The position numbers and the translations under genes are program-made. A stretch of 64,000 nucleotides of DNA from CAYZJR01 sp964503045 (GTDB lineage Bacteria; Cyanobacteriota; Vampirovibrionia; Obscuribacterales; Obscuribacteraceae), in the NCBI GenBank assembly GCA_964503045.1, contig CAZCZI010000012.1:77965-141964 (forward strand), written 5' to 3'. The notes under the pieces are model-generated. The model saw only the letters and a program-made list of their open reading frames with translations. It was not told the origin of the DNA and did no database searches. Within the stretch, counting starts at the first letter, position 1; each line of letters opens with the position of its first letter. Positions 44,975-54,146 of this stretch are shown here, in pieces.

Positions 44975-45682
44975 TTACAAAGGGAGAATCTTCTTGATGC
45001 CTTCAGAAACCTGCTGCTCGCCGGAGAATCCGATCGAGTAGGTGATTACCTCGCCTTCCGGGTTGAGGAAAACTACTGTCGGAATCGGGCTTACTTCGTA
45101 TTGCTCGACGATTTGCTCGTTGTTTGGATCGTCAACGTCGACTTTCATAAACTTCACTTTGTCGCCATACTGAGCCTTTGCCTTCTCCAGAAGCGGAGTC
45201 AAGTCCTTGCAAGGCTTACACCAACTGGCGTAGAAGTCTATAACGCAAGGCTTCGGTTCGCCGGCGCCACGATCTCTTCCGCCGATTCCCAAAATGGCGG
45301 AAATCATTCTTGTCTCTGCGCCTGTCTTCGGCGCGGTCAAAGCTCTCGGCAATGACATGAGAAGCTGGTTGGCTTGTTGAGCATTAACAGAACCTTTGCC
45401 AACTCGAATGGCAGTGCGCAAATGCTGCTTGGCACGGGCATAGTTTTTCATTTTGCACAGCGCCTTGCCGAGCAGGAGATGTCCTTCACAGCTGGTTGGA
45501 GACTTTTTCACGACCTCTTCCAGGTCCTTCACGGCTTGGGCATACTGGCCCTTGTTCAAGCAGGCCTTTCCGCAAGCCAGCGGATCAACCGATGCAGCAT
45601 CAACGCCGAAGGTGAATGCAACAGTCATGAGAGCTGCTGCCGAAAGTGAGACCCCTAAATTTCGAACGCCCCTAAAAAACAT
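44975..45682 (-). CDS. Secreted TPR-thioredoxin protein
   Basis: A 235-residue exported protein: signal peptide (LGVSLSAAALMTVAFTFGVDA), two or three TPR units (QAVKDLEEVVKKSPTSCEG, MKNYARAKQHLRTAIRVG), then a thioredoxin domain with the redox site ASWCKPCKDLTPLLEKAK and the cis-proline in VSPIPTVVFLNPEGE. It would reduce or isomerise disulfides outside the cytoplasm. That may matter here because the surface proteins at 54-62 kb are cysteine-rich. ATG 45682 has GAGAGGGG just upstream. The gene follows the hydrolase gene on the same strand. Confidence 0.88.
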   Translation of the reverse strand: MFFRGVRNLGVSLSAAALMTVAFTFGVDAASVDPLACGKACLNKGQYAQAVKDLEEVVKKSPTSCEGHLLLGKALCKMKNYARAKQHLRTAIRVGKGSVNAQQANQLLMSLPRALTAPKTGAETRMISAILGIGGRDRGAGEPKPCVIDFYASWCKPCKDLTPLLEKAKAQYGDKVKFMKVDVDDPNNEQIVEQYEVSPIPTVVFLNPEGEVITYSIGFSGEQQVSEGIKKILPL

Positions 45683-45734
45683 AACCCCTCTCTTTTTCCT
45701 TTCATATAGCATGAAGCGGCATGCTTTTTTCATT

Positions 45735-46757
45735 CTACTTGGCTGCCTTAGGTGTTTCTTCTTTAACCAATTCTTGTGAGTTTTCAGAAGGCAGGTGATC
45801 CAGCAACCATTTATTCACCGCTTCAATGTTCTGATCAGTAAACTGGTTCTCTTCAAAAATTAGGTGTTCTGCATTTGGAATTAACACGATTTGACGATCG
45901 GTGGTTGTCAACTCATTAAAGAGTTCTACTGTTCCTTCCGGACGCACCAACTTGTCATTACAACCTTGAACAAACAGAACAGGCTTGGTTTTTATCAGCT
46001 TCGCGCTTTCATGATTCTGGTTCATAAAGTTCTGAAACTGCACCAATTCCCGGGCTGAGATTTTCATTCGAGCAAGAGGATCATTGGCCCACAACGCCCT
46101 CAGCTCCTCTTTGTTGGTCGCCTGCTTGATTACACCCTCGCCGACGTTGAACGGCTTGTCCGGGTCGCCGATTAGCTTCAAAGCCACCTTCAGATTGGTC
46201 TTTGCCTGCTTGAAGCGATCGCCTGCCGGAACCGACGAGATCAACCCATCAACCAAATCAGGGTAAAGCGCAGTGGCCCTGAGCGCAATTGCACCACCCA
46301 TAGATTCACCCAAAATGAAAACCGGAAGCCCCTTATTCGCCCGCCGAATCACCTTGAGTGTGGATTGAATATCCAATAAACACCCTTCAAAATCCACACG
46401 CTCCCGTCCTTTGGCATCCATCCAAGAACCAAACCCGCGAACGTCGATGGCATATGAAGGAAAACCAAGCTTTGCCATACGCTTGCCGAAATCTTCATAA
46501 GTTCCGTTGTGCAGACCCAGTCCATGCACACACAGAATCACGGCCTTGGCTTTTACGCCAGGTTCGACCCAAGCCATGCAAGGCGCATTTCCGCGCTTGG
46601 CCTTAATTTTCGGGTGCTTCGCCCCACGCTTTGACGACGGGGCTGACTGGTCGGCAGCCGGCGCCTGCTCGCTCGCGCTTTTCTCGGCAAGCGCGCACAG
46701 CCCATTTAGCGACAAGCAAGTCAGAAGAGTTGAAACCAGTAGCGCCTTATCGATCAT
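45735..46757 (-). CDS. Secreted alpha/beta hydrolase (monoacylglycerol lipase-like)
   Basis: A 340-residue protein with a signal peptide (LLVSTLLTCLSLNGLCALA). A Ser/Ala/Lys-rich linker leads to an alpha/beta hydrolase domain: oxyanion region VILCVHGLGLHNGTYEDFG, nucleophile elbow ILGESMGGAIALRA, acid LFVQGCNDKLV and histidine VLIPNAEHLIFEE. This is the serine aquaacylglycerol-lipase/lysophospholipase pattern. Probable substrates are lipids taken from outside; the fadD-like ligase in this window could use the products. Confidence 0.87.
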   Translation of the reverse strand: MIDKALLVSTLLTCLSLNGLCALAEKSASEQAPAADQSAPSSKRGAKHPKIKAKRGNAPCMAWVEPGVKAKAVILCVHGLGLHNGTYEDFGKRMAKLGFPSYAIDVRGFGSWMDAKGRERVDFEGCLLDIQSTLKVIRRANKGLPVFILGESMGGAIALRATALYPDLVDGLISSVPAGDRFKQAKTNLKVALKLIGDPDKPFNVGEGVIKQATNKEELRALWANDPLARMKISARELVQFQNFMNQNHESAKLIKTKPVLFVQGCNDKLVRPEGTVELFNELTTTDRQIVLIPNAEHLIFEENQFTDQNIEAVNKWLLDHLPSENSQELVKEETPKAAK

Positions 46758-46973
46758 TTCTTAGTCTTGGAATACCTGATGGCTCGAGCTATCCGGAAGG
46801 CTGACTTTGCATATCTTGGAAGCCCTTTCATTGTCGCACGCTCTTGGCCAACCTGCCACGACCGCAGCATTTGCGCATCGCACGCCATTGCTTATCAAAA
46901 GTTCAACTTACTTGCGTCGCCGACTAATGGAAAATAGGTCGAATAGTTCTGGTACGCCAGGAGTGGCTCTCGA

Positions 46974-48356
46974 GTGTCAGATTCAAAAGGCACATCTCAA
47001 TCCAACCTAGACCTTTCTGCCCAAGCAACCCCCAGAACCGGAATTGCTCAGCGAGGTGCAACTCAACTGGCTGAGTTCGACACAATAATTACAACAAGCT
47101 CACGGGCGCCAGCCGCGCCAAGGGAAAGTAAAACTCAAAACGGCGAGACAGCCTCATTTCTATTTTCACTGAGCAACTTTGCCGCCTCGCTCGCCGACTC
47201 ACTTGTTCTTATCTCCATTTTGAACGTGGCAATACTCGCCGGCCCGCCTGCCTCCTATGCAGTGTCAAGCGCGATCGCACTACCGGTGGTATCAACTTGC
47301 TTGTGCCTTTGCCTATTCATCAGATGGAAACACGCTCAAGCATGGCTGCATGCCAGCTTGGCTTTACGCGCCCTGGGTTGTGCGGTTCTTCCTTTCGCGT
47401 ATGTGATGCTGTCTTCCAGTTCACTTGAATCTCTCGAAACCACGGCAATCACCACGTTATGTATATTTGCTTCAATTCATTGCCTGTCGTCATCCTTAAC
47501 CATGCGCCAGTGGGGAATTCCCTTACGCTCACGAAAAAATGATCTAATTTTGTTCGGACAGATAATGGCACTTCCAACAGCGTGCCTCATAAAGCAAAAC
47601 TTGGTTCTTGACTCTTCGTTTACTATAAAGCTTTGCATCATCTTGTACATTCTGGCTCTCTGGGCAATTCTTGAAGGGACAAAACGTGTCGAGACCCAGA
47701 CTGCACTCGATGGCCGTAGATTGACTTTGCAACTAAGCGAAATCAGTTTTACCACCGCAAGCAAATTCGCAAAAGCGTCTTTGTTAGCCGCTTCAACACT
47801 TTCCATTGCTTCGGTGTGCACTATCATTGTTCCGATTGCATTGTTTTCAACAACGGCGACTTCAATCGGCAAAACCACTACTTTTCTCGATCTCTTTTGG
47901 TATTTGTCCAGTTCGTTTGTGATTGGCTGCTGCATCGCCAATCATCTTGTTTTTGCCGCTCGACAAAAAATTTCACATCCTTTCACCCTTGCTGTTGCCG
48001 GTCTCGTCATCATGGGCTTGGGCCTTTTTGTCTTGGGAACATTGGGTTTGGGCGAATGGTGCCGAGCTGCGCTCTTTGTAATTGGCATTGGTGGCGGCAT
48101 TTCAATCTACAGCGCCGAAATGCTGTTAGCTTTTGCACCTCTGGCTTCAAACATCCTTGCGCCTGCTTTTGCAATGCGCGCAGCAATCGTCTTGTCGATT
48201 TCACTTTCCATGTCGGCAATGGCCGAAAGCTCGCTACCGTCAACATCTCCGACTTTCGTTTTCAAAGCTCTGGCAATGTTTGCATTCGCCCTCACTTCAT
48301 GCGCATTGCCGGCGATGCTTTTAGCCTTGAAACAATTATTGCCGTCAAAACCATGA
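46974..48356 (+). CDS. Multi-pass membrane protein, MFS-like
   Basis: A 460-residue protein with a polar, probably disordered N-terminus of about 60 residues and then about ten to twelve hydrophobic helices (SLADSLVLISILNVAILAG, ASLLAASTLSIASVCTIIVP, LAVAGLVIMGLGLFVLGTL). The overall plan resembles the major facilitator superfamily, but I see no firm MFS signature. The GTG start has AGGAG about 10 bases upstream. trmJ starts 12 bases after the stop, so the two may share a transcript. Confidence 0.65.
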   Translation: MSDSKGTSQSNLDLSAQATPRTGIAQRGATQLAEFDTIITTSSRAPAAPRESKTQNGETASFLFSLSNFAASLADSLVLISILNVAILAGPPASYAVSSAIALPVVSTCLCLCLFIRWKHAQAWLHASLALRALGCAVLPFAYVMLSSSSLESLETTAITTLCIFASIHCLSSSLTMRQWGIPLRSRKNDLILFGQIMALPTACLIKQNLVLDSSFTIKLCIILYILALWAILEGTKRVETQTALDGRRLTLQLSEISFTTASKFAKASLLAASTLSIASVCTIIVPIALFSTTATSIGKTTTFLDLFWYLSSSFVIGCCIANHLVFAARQKISHPFTLAVAGLVIMGLGLFVLGTLGLGEWCRAALFVIGIGGGISIYSAEMLLAFAPLASNILAPAFAMRAAIVLSISLSMSAMAESSLPSTSPTFVFKALAMFAFALTSCALPAMLLALKQLLPSKP

Positions 48357-48368
48357 CAAGAAAGAAAA

Positions 48369-49130
48369 ATGCTGGATAACATTGAATTTGTCCTGGTGCG
48401 ACCTCTCTTTCTCGGCAATATCGGCGCATCGGCTCGGGTCTTGAAAAACTTCGGCTTTCGCCATTTGTCCCTTGTGGCGCCGCCAAAAAACTACAAGGAT
48501 GCAGAAGCACGCAAGATGTCCGTTGGTGCCTTCGATATCCTCAAACAAGCAAAGGTCTATGAGTCCCTCTCTCAAGCGCTGGAAGGTGTTGCATTCGCCG
48601 TTGCCACCAGCTCCGGACAACAGCGTCAGCGTCATTTCAAAACCCTTTCGGACGAAAATAAAGATAGTCCAAATATAAAGGATTCAATCAACGAGATTGC
48701 GAAACAGCAAAGAGTTGCCATCGTCCTCGGTGACGAAAGAAACGGTCTGACAAATGAAGAAGTGCAACGCTGTCATGAGGTCATAACCATTGTCAGCGAT
48801 CCAACCTTCCCGTCCCTCAACGTGTCGCATGCACTGGCTATTTTGGCTTATGAGCTGGCTTTTGAGAGAAACAACGACGCACTCAACGCAAGTCAATGCA
48901 AAATTCTATCCACTGCTCTTGCCACCGGCAAACAAGATGACGAACTCTTCGAATTATTGGACGAGCTGTTTGAAACTATCGAATTTTCCAGAACTTACAA
49001 CAAAGATTTGGTCGTCCGACAACTGCGCAGCGCATATCAGCGCATGCGTCCCACATCACGTGAAACCCAACTCTTGACCGGAGTGGTGCATAGACTCAAT
49101 CAGAAGTTAGGACAAACCCAAGCGCAGTGA
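48369..49130 (+). CDS. trmJ: tRNA (cytidine/uridine-2'-O)-methyltransferase, TrmJ-like
   Basis: A 253-residue SPOUT-class RNA methyltransferase. The N-terminal FVLVRPLFLGNIGASARVLK matches motif 1 (NxGxxARxxxxFG), IVLGDERNGLTNEEVQRCHE motif 2 and FPSLNVSHALAILAYELAF motif 3, which forms the deep trefoil knot that binds S-adenosylmethionine. The C-terminal tail of about 90 residues fits TrmJ, which 2'-O-methylates position 32 of tRNA. Related rRNA methylases share these motifs. Confidence 0.88.
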   Translation: MLDNIEFVLVRPLFLGNIGASARVLKNFGFRHLSLVAPPKNYKDAEARKMSVGAFDILKQAKVYESLSQALEGVAFAVATSSGQQRQRHFKTLSDENKDSPNIKDSINEIAKQQRVAIVLGDERNGLTNEEVQRCHEVITIVSDPTFPSLNVSHALAILAYELAFERNNDALNASQCKILSTALATGKQDDELFELLDELFETIEFSRTYNKDLVVRQLRSAYQRMRPTSRETQLLTGVVHRLNQKLGQTQAQ

Positions 49131-49334
49131 GTGCGTATCGGATAAAATTACCGGCGGGAATATATTTCGACCATTCGGCAATCCCAACTTTACTGAGTCT
49201 CGGGGATTCGATGTCGAATAAAGGACACAATTGTTGCGTTACTTACTACATAAAATCAGTGTACTATTGCGTGGATGCCATCGAATAAATATTCTGGTAA
49301 TAAGGGTCTCTTGATAATAGGGGTTAACAACTGC

Positions 49335-50027
49335 ATGCGCTTCCAAGAAGATTTGGGCCGCACTAAACGGAACAAGCATACGAAGGCTTTGAACAATGCA
49401 CTTCCGCTCCTTCTGTCTGTGGTTTCGGTAGCCCTGATGGTTTTTGGCTGTGGTGGTGGACCAGGAGGAAAAGGACCGCCCGATCCAAATGACATTACTG
49501 CAGACCTGGAGTATGACCCTAGAGTTACCTTTCCGCTTGCCGAATTTGAAAAGTCCGATACTCTGATTCGGCAAAGAAAATTCAAAGAAGCAGAACAAGT
49601 TTTGATGAGCAAGTTTCTCGATGCTCGCAAAGCAAAACCTGGCTCTGTACTGCTCGGACGGTACTACATCCGACTATTGACATCCAACGAGGGCTTGGAG
49701 CGCTACGAAAAGGCAATTCAATTTGGTGAAAAGGGATTACAAATTCTCTACGCCCTGCCCGCCGATAAGCGCGGCACCGCGGTTCCTTTCTTCGTAGGTC
49801 ACTCCCGCTTGGGGCAATGCTACATGTATCTCGGCAAACTCGATGAGGCCGAACGTCAATTCAAAAAGACGATCAACGTCGCAGCGAGCGCACCGAAGTC
49901 CGAAATCGATCAAGAATGGTTGAAGGGTTGTTATGTTGCATTGGCTCTGGTGCTGCATCAAGAACAAAAACTGGCCCAAGAAAAGATCGTCAAGAAAGAA
50001 GCAGAGACGCTGTTCAAGAAGAAATAA
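49335..50027 (+). CDS. TPR lipoprotein
   Basis: A 230-residue protein from ATG 49335 (AGGGG 11 bases upstream; ATG 49275 is an alternative). A basic start, a hydrophobic core and the lipobox LMVFGC give a lipoprotein signal. A Gly/Pro-rich spacer precedes TPR-like repeats (FPLAEFEKSDTLIRQRKFKE, HSRLGQCYMYLGKLDEAER). The tail is Lys-rich. It is likely anchored in the outer or inner membrane and involved in protein contacts. The two HTTM genes follow 40 bases later. Confidence 0.75.
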   Translation: MRFQEDLGRTKRNKHTKALNNALPLLLSVVSVALMVFGCGGGPGGKGPPDPNDITADLEYDPRVTFPLAEFEKSDTLIRQRKFKEAEQVLMSKFLDARKAKPGSVLLGRYYIRLLTSNEGLERYEKAIQFGEKGLQILYALPADKRGTAVPFFVGHSRLGQCYMYLGKLDEAERQFKKTINVAASAPKSEIDQEWLKGCYVALALVLHQEQKLAQEKIVKKEAETLFKKK

Positions 50028-50066
50028 TTGCGCAAGCGTCAGGCATCATAAACTGGAGCGCAGCGA

Positions 50067-50669
50067 ATGAGCGGAGCGCTTACATCAAGATCGACGCTTC
50101 CCGAAGTTGTCTTCGGAACTCAGGTTTGGCAGCGTATTCGCAAGCCAATAATCAGTGTTTTCATCATCATCCACTTGACCTTCATATATTGCACGTTCTT
50201 TCCAGAGCATAAGTGGACACAAGGTGTAGTCGATCAGACCAAAGGCTATATGACGTTTTTGGGAATCGGCCAGAATTATGCAGTGTTTGCGCCCGCCCCC
50301 AGAGAAGTTAACGTGCATGTTGGCGCAGTGATTACTTATCAGGATGGAACCTCAAGAAGATGGGACTATCCACGCATGGATAAACTCAGTCAAATTGAAC
50401 GGATTCCCAAAGAACGGTATCGCAAGTTCGGCTGCGACAATCTCGCCTGGTCGAACGTCAGACATATGAAAATGCTGCCGGACATGGCACGCTACATTGC
50501 CCGCCTCAACTATGATGATCCAAGCAATCCTCCGAAGTTGGTCAGCATTTATCGCTTTACTGCAAACATTCCAAAACCAAAAGACGGGCTTGGTAAGCCA
50601 CTCCCGCCACAATCGAGCTACACCGATTTGATTCAGTACAAAGTCAATCCGTTGGAGGATCTCAAATGA
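50067..50669 (+). CDS. Membrane-anchored partner of HTTM protein
   Basis: A 200-residue protein with one helix near the N-terminus (KPIISVFIIIHLTFIYCTFF), then a soluble part with LGIGQNYAVFAPAPREVNVH and VGAVITYQDGTSRRWDYPRM. This resembles the extra domain found with HTTM (vitamin K gamma-carboxylase-like) membrane proteins. It overlaps the following HTTM gene by 4 bases (ATGA), a sign of translational coupling. GGAG lies 8 bases before the ATG. Confidence 0.7.
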   Translation: MSGALTSRSTLPEVVFGTQVWQRIRKPIISVFIIIHLTFIYCTFFPEHKWTQGVVDQTKGYMTFLGIGQNYAVFAPAPREVNVHVGAVITYQDGTSRRWDYPRMDKLSQIERIPKERYRKFGCDNLAWSNVRHMKMLPDMARYIARLNYDDPSNPPKLVSIYRFTANIPKPKDGLGKPLPPQSSYTDLIQYKVNPLEDLK

Positions 50670-51655
50670 GCCTCAAGCAGATTATGGCAGCCTGGGATCA
50701 ATTCTGGTTCTCCAGTGGTTCACCACTGCCGGTGGCGGTCTTCCGCATCTTTTATGGTCTGCTTGTTCTCATTCATGGATTGCTCCTGATTCCGGATATG
50801 TATGTCTGGTTTGGCGCGCGCGGCGCTTTGAGTTATCAATCCGTCGTTGATTGGGCAAATCATCTGGTTACGCTAAATATTTTGAACTTCTTTCCAGGAA
50901 GCGATCAGTGGATGGTTTGTGTTCTTGCCATGCTAATGCTGTCGGCAATCTCTTTGATGGTGGGCTTCAAATCGAGAATCGCTGCCGCCATTGTTTTCAT
51001 CTGCCTCACCAGCCTCTATCACCGCAATCCTTTTATATACAACTCCGGCGACACCTACATGCGAGTCGCTTCCTTCTGGCTAATCTTCGCAGACTCCGGC
51101 GCCATGCTGTCTGCCGACAATGTCTTGAGAAAGCGTGGTTCGCCGAAATTGCAGTCGACGTCTAGTTTGCAAGTAAGCATGTGGCCGTTGAGACTGCTTC
51201 AGATTCACCTGGTAGGCGTGTATTGCCACACTTACTTCAGAAAAGTAGTCGGTGACGTTTGGATAAACGGCGAAGCAGTCTACTACAGCTCTCGCATCGA
51301 AGACCTTTACAGACTGCCGATTCCATTCATCTTCGACAATATGCTCGTTTGTCAAATTCTCACTTACGGAACATTGATAATAGAGTTCTCGTTGTTTACT
51401 TTGATCTGGATTAAAGAGCTCAGATACTGGCTTTTGGCTATTGCAACCCTCATGCATTTAGTTATTGAGTATCATATGAACATTCCGGAATTTGAATGGT
51501 GGATGATCACGTCATACATTCTATTTGTCTATCCTCAAGACTTAGAGCCCGTTGTGAATCGTGTTATCAACTGGTTTGTGCCCGCATCAACGAAGGAAAG
51601 AAAAGAAGACTCAAAAACCCAATCAAGCTCGATGGAAAAACTCGAGCCTAGCTAG
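50666..51655 (+). CDS. HTTM domain membrane protein (gamma-carboxylase-like)
   Basis: A 329-residue integral membrane protein with the HTTM layout: FRIFYGLLVLIHGLLLIPDM, then YQSVVDWANHL, CLTSLYHRNPFIYNSGDTYM (a conserved HTTM stretch), and HLVGVYCHTYFRKVVGDVWI. Later helices include WWMITSYILFVYP. The fold is that of the membrane part of vitamin K-dependent gamma-glutamyl carboxylase, but bacterial members mostly have unknown reactions. The upstream overlapping gene is its likely partner. Confidence 0.83.
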   Translation: MSLKQIMAAWDQFWFSSGSPLPVAVFRIFYGLLVLIHGLLLIPDMYVWFGARGALSYQSVVDWANHLVTLNILNFFPGSDQWMVCVLAMLMLSAISLMVGFKSRIAAAIVFICLTSLYHRNPFIYNSGDTYMRVASFWLIFADSGAMLSADNVLRKRGSPKLQSTSSLQVSMWPLRLLQIHLVGVYCHTYFRKVVGDVWINGEAVYYSSRIEDLYRLPIPFIFDNMLVCQILTYGTLIIEFSLFTLIWIKELRYWLLAIATLMHLVIEYHMNIPEFEWWMITSYILFVYPQDLEPVVNRVINWFVPASTKERKEDSKTQSSSMEKLEPS

Positions 51656-51695
51656 AGTGGGACATGACAGGCGCCCCAAAGACGGTATCACCTGT

Positions 51696-52433
51696 TCAAT
51701 CGCCGGGCTGGTTGGAAACAAACGCATCCAACGACAGCACGTCCTGCCCGGCCGCACTTACTAGGGATTCCCAGTTGGCGCGAATGGTGGCGTTGAGATC
51801 GCGACTGAAGTTGGCGTTGGCATCAATCTGAGCTGAAGAGTTTGCTTGCCTCTCGTTGTTTACCTCGAAGGCCTTATCAAAGAGATAGGCGCTTCGAACA
51901 AAGCGACTCTGCCTGCGGCTTGCGTCTGTTTCCGATTCGCCCCACATCAGGTAAAGGACCGCCAGATTGTTGAAGTCACGTGCTACCAGGGGTGGGGCAT
52001 CACTGTCGAGCGCAAGTACGCGCTGGTAGTAAGGCAGCGCCCGGTCGAACTTGCCCCAGTCGCGATAAAAACCAGCCAATTCATTTAGAGCAAGAGAAGT
52101 GCGACGTCTTTCCGACACGGTCTCCATGTCAGATTTGGGTACCATATCCTTGAAGACTTCTTCGGCTTTAGCCCAGTCGTTAAGCTGCGCATAGCTTGCC
52201 GCAAGAGTTCGCTGCGTCTCGGCAACCCTGTCATCAGAAACCGCCATTTCCTTTTGCAGTTCGATCTCTTTCGTCAACTTTTTTTGCAGCTGCGCCTCGT
52301 GGTAGGTATAGTTTTTGAGCGCATCGTTCGGCGAATAATCGTAGCCGGCCCAGGAGCTGGCATAAAGAAAACTGCCTGCCCAACCGGCAAGAAAGAAGAA
52401 GACGAGGGGTTTTATCCAAGTGGCGGGACGCAA
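51696..52433 (-). CDS. Membrane-anchored TPR protein
   Basis: A 245-residue protein starting with a hydrophobic anchor (IKPLVFFFLAGWAGSFLYAS). A coiled-coil-like segment (HEAQLQKKLTKEIELQKEM) precedes TPR units (RTLAASYAQLNDWAKAEEVF, LNELAGFYRDWGKFDRALPY, ARDFNNLAVLYLMWGESE). The start codon would be TTG, with no better alternative upstream. It is convergent with the HTTM gene and divergent from the next TPR gene. Confidence 0.8.
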   Translation of the reverse strand: MRPATWIKPLVFFFLAGWAGSFLYASSWAGYDYSPNDALKNYTYHEAQLQKKLTKEIELQKEMAVSDDRVAETQRTLAASYAQLNDWAKAEEVFKDMVPKSDMETVSERRRTSLALNELAGFYRDWGKFDRALPYYQRVLALDSDAPPLVARDFNNLAVLYLMWGESETDASRRQSRFVRSAYLFDKAFEVNNERQANSSAQIDANANFSRDLNATIRANWESLVSAAGQDVLSLDAFVSNQPGD

Positions 52434-52585
52434 GAAGTGCTACCTATCGATTCAAGCTATCTGTTTCAAATTTACCCCCAATGCTCAAAAACAGCGTCTG
52501 AGAAAAAATTGGTCTTTCGCTAGTGTTAAGATTAGACAGGCACAGGGCATGTTTACTATGTTTGCCTAGGGAGAAAATTTAAATT

Positions 52586-53311
52586 ATGCGGTCCGCTACT
52601 TTTTGGTCCCGGAGTTTGCCAGCCGGTTTACTAGCTTTGAGTTTTGTTTTTGTCGCCGCAAAACCGGTTGCAGCCTTGGGCTCGACCAACCAGAAGATTT
52701 ATCCGTTGCTCGGAAAGGCGTACGATCAACTAAGAAAAGGCAAATACAATCAGGCTGTCGGCACTCTAGTGCAGGCCGTGAGAACCGATCGCGACAGTAT
52801 AACTGCACGACGTTATCTGGCATTTGCACTTCTCAAAAATGGCAGTTCGATGGAAGCGCTCGATCAAATGGAGTTAGTAAGCCGCTTGGTGAAGCCAGGC
52901 CCGTTTGATTGGTATCTATTTGGTGAAGCGTATCTTGCCCAAAACGGCTACAAAGAAGCCGAAGATTGCTTCAAGCAAGCGGTTGCGCTCAACCCTGGTT
53001 ATGACGCAGCACGCGCTGGGCTAGTCAATACTTACGCGCGCACCGGCAAGTGGCAAGACGGTTTTACCACCCTTGCCGAAGGCATGAAATTGGCGAAAAC
53101 AGCCGATGTCAGAAGTTATTACAAGTCGTTGTACGCCGGTTTGAAAGAAAGGCAAGCCTCCGGTTATATCGCCAGTCAAGCGCCTGCGTACAATTCCAAC
53201 CCTTACACCAGTGATAGCAATACCAACGATAACTCTGGCGGCCCAGTTGCCGTTCCTAATTCAGATCAAGGCCCAGTAAGACTATTAGCGCCTGAAAAAC
53301 CGGCCGGCTAA
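52586..53311 (+). CDS. Secreted TPR protein
   Basis: A 241-residue exported protein: signal peptide (LPAGLLALSFVFVAAKPVAA), then about four TPR units (YDQLRKGKYNQAVGTLVQAV, AEDCFKQAVALNPGYDAARA) and a Ser/Asn/Pro-rich tail. AGGGAGAAA precedes the ATG. It lies directly upstream of the Tad-like/collagen cluster on the same strand and could serve in its assembly, as TadD-type TPR proteins do, but that is a position-based guess. Confidence 0.8.
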   Translation: MRSATFWSRSLPAGLLALSFVFVAAKPVAALGSTNQKIYPLLGKAYDQLRKGKYNQAVGTLVQAVRTDRDSITARRYLAFALLKNGSSMEALDQMELVSRLVKPGPFDWYLFGEAYLAQNGYKEAEDCFKQAVALNPGYDAARAGLVNTYARTGKWQDGFTTLAEGMKLAKTADVRSYYKSLYAGLKERQASGYIASQAPAYNSNPYTSDSNTNDNSGGPVAVPNSDQGPVRLLAPEKPAG

Positions 53312-53362
53312 CTCTCCCCTTGGAAACTAGCAAATGGCTCAACAGAGGGTCGTTTTGGGCAA

Positions 53363-53392
53363 TTGACAGCCAAAGAAAATGCATGATAGCAT
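53363..53392 (+). promoter_or_regulatory. Candidate sigma-70 promoter for the Tad/collagen cluster
   Basis: TTGACA (53363-53368), an 18-base spacer and TAGCAT (53387-53392) lie 45 bases before the first TadE-like gene. The -35 is perfect, the -10 weak. Confidence 0.35.
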
Positions 53393-53436
53393 TGTAGAGT
53401 CGTTAATGTTGCGGCCGTTATTGGGTATTTTCCGTA

Positions 53437-54084
53437 ATGGTCTCTCTTCGCTTACCAAATTTTGTGATGGTGGTTAATGTGAGAATGAGAATGATGTCGA
53501 GGTCGAGGTCGTTCAGGCGACGCAAACGTGGAGCATTGGCAGCAGAGTATGTGGCTACGCTCTATGTGTTGTTTCTATTTATATTCTTTCCTGTTCTCAA
53601 CCTCGCAGTCTGCGGGATGAGGGCTTTTTTCCTTTGGTTTGCAACAAACCAGGCCGTAATGTTGGCTATTAAGGCAAAGACTTTCAACACTCAGATTGAA
53701 ATTCCGCCTGGCTCAGGTAACTTCTTTCCCGGCGCCTACATCACGGCGCGCACGCGAGCCAATCAAATTAAATCAGTATTCCCTGGTATTGGATGGACAC
53801 AAACAGCCACTAATCCGGAAGTCAAAATCATTCTCAGCCCAATTCCCGGAAGCGGCGCCACCTCAACAATTACAGTCATAGGCGACGGCACCAACGCGCT
53901 TGGCATCGGCAATGCGCCGGACGTCACACAGTATGTCCCGAGTATTCGGGTCACTATAGATGGATGGGTAAATCCTTTGGTCCCAGTTCCATTCTTCGGA
54001 ACTTTGCCTGGATTGACCGGACCAATGTTTTTGAAGATGTGCTCTCAAGCAGAGTTTGAAAACCCGCCTGGATTACAGATTTAA
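53437..54084 (+). CDS. TadE-like pseudopilin-type protein
   Basis: A 215-residue protein with a basic N-terminus (SRSFRRRKRG), then ALAAEYVATLYVLFLFIFFP, the TadE/TadG-type start with a Glu at position 5 of the helix. The rest is an extracytoplasmic domain with Gly/Pro/Thr-rich strands (SPIPGSGATSTITVIGDGTN) and the ending FFGTLPGLTGPMFLKMCSQA. TadE proteins are minor pseudopilins of tight-adherence pili. Several ATGs and a GTG crowd the start, none with a clear ribosome-binding site. The TadG-like gene follows 62 bases later. Confidence 0.75.
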   Translation: MVSLRLPNFVMVVNVRMRMMSRSRSFRRRKRGALAAEYVATLYVLFLFIFFPVLNLAVCGMRAFFLWFATNQAVMLAIKAKTFNTQIEIPPGSGNFFPGAYITARTRANQIKSVFPGIGWTQTATNPEVKIILSPIPGSGATSTITVIGDGTNALGIGNAPDVTQYVPSIRVTIDGWVNPLVPVPFFGTLPGLTGPMFLKMCSQAEFENPPGLQI

Positions 54085-54146
54085 TATATAGAATCCAAAT
54101 TCAAGGGAAGGCAATAGTGGTCAAGTCAGTGGAGGCTGCACCGAAA

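Noticed and set aside
6881..47277. GCGATCGC octamers (seen at about four places) as a cyanobacterial HIP1 signal
   Set aside because: A handful in 64 kb is far below cyanobacterial HIP1 density and all lie in coding sequence; a full count would be needed.
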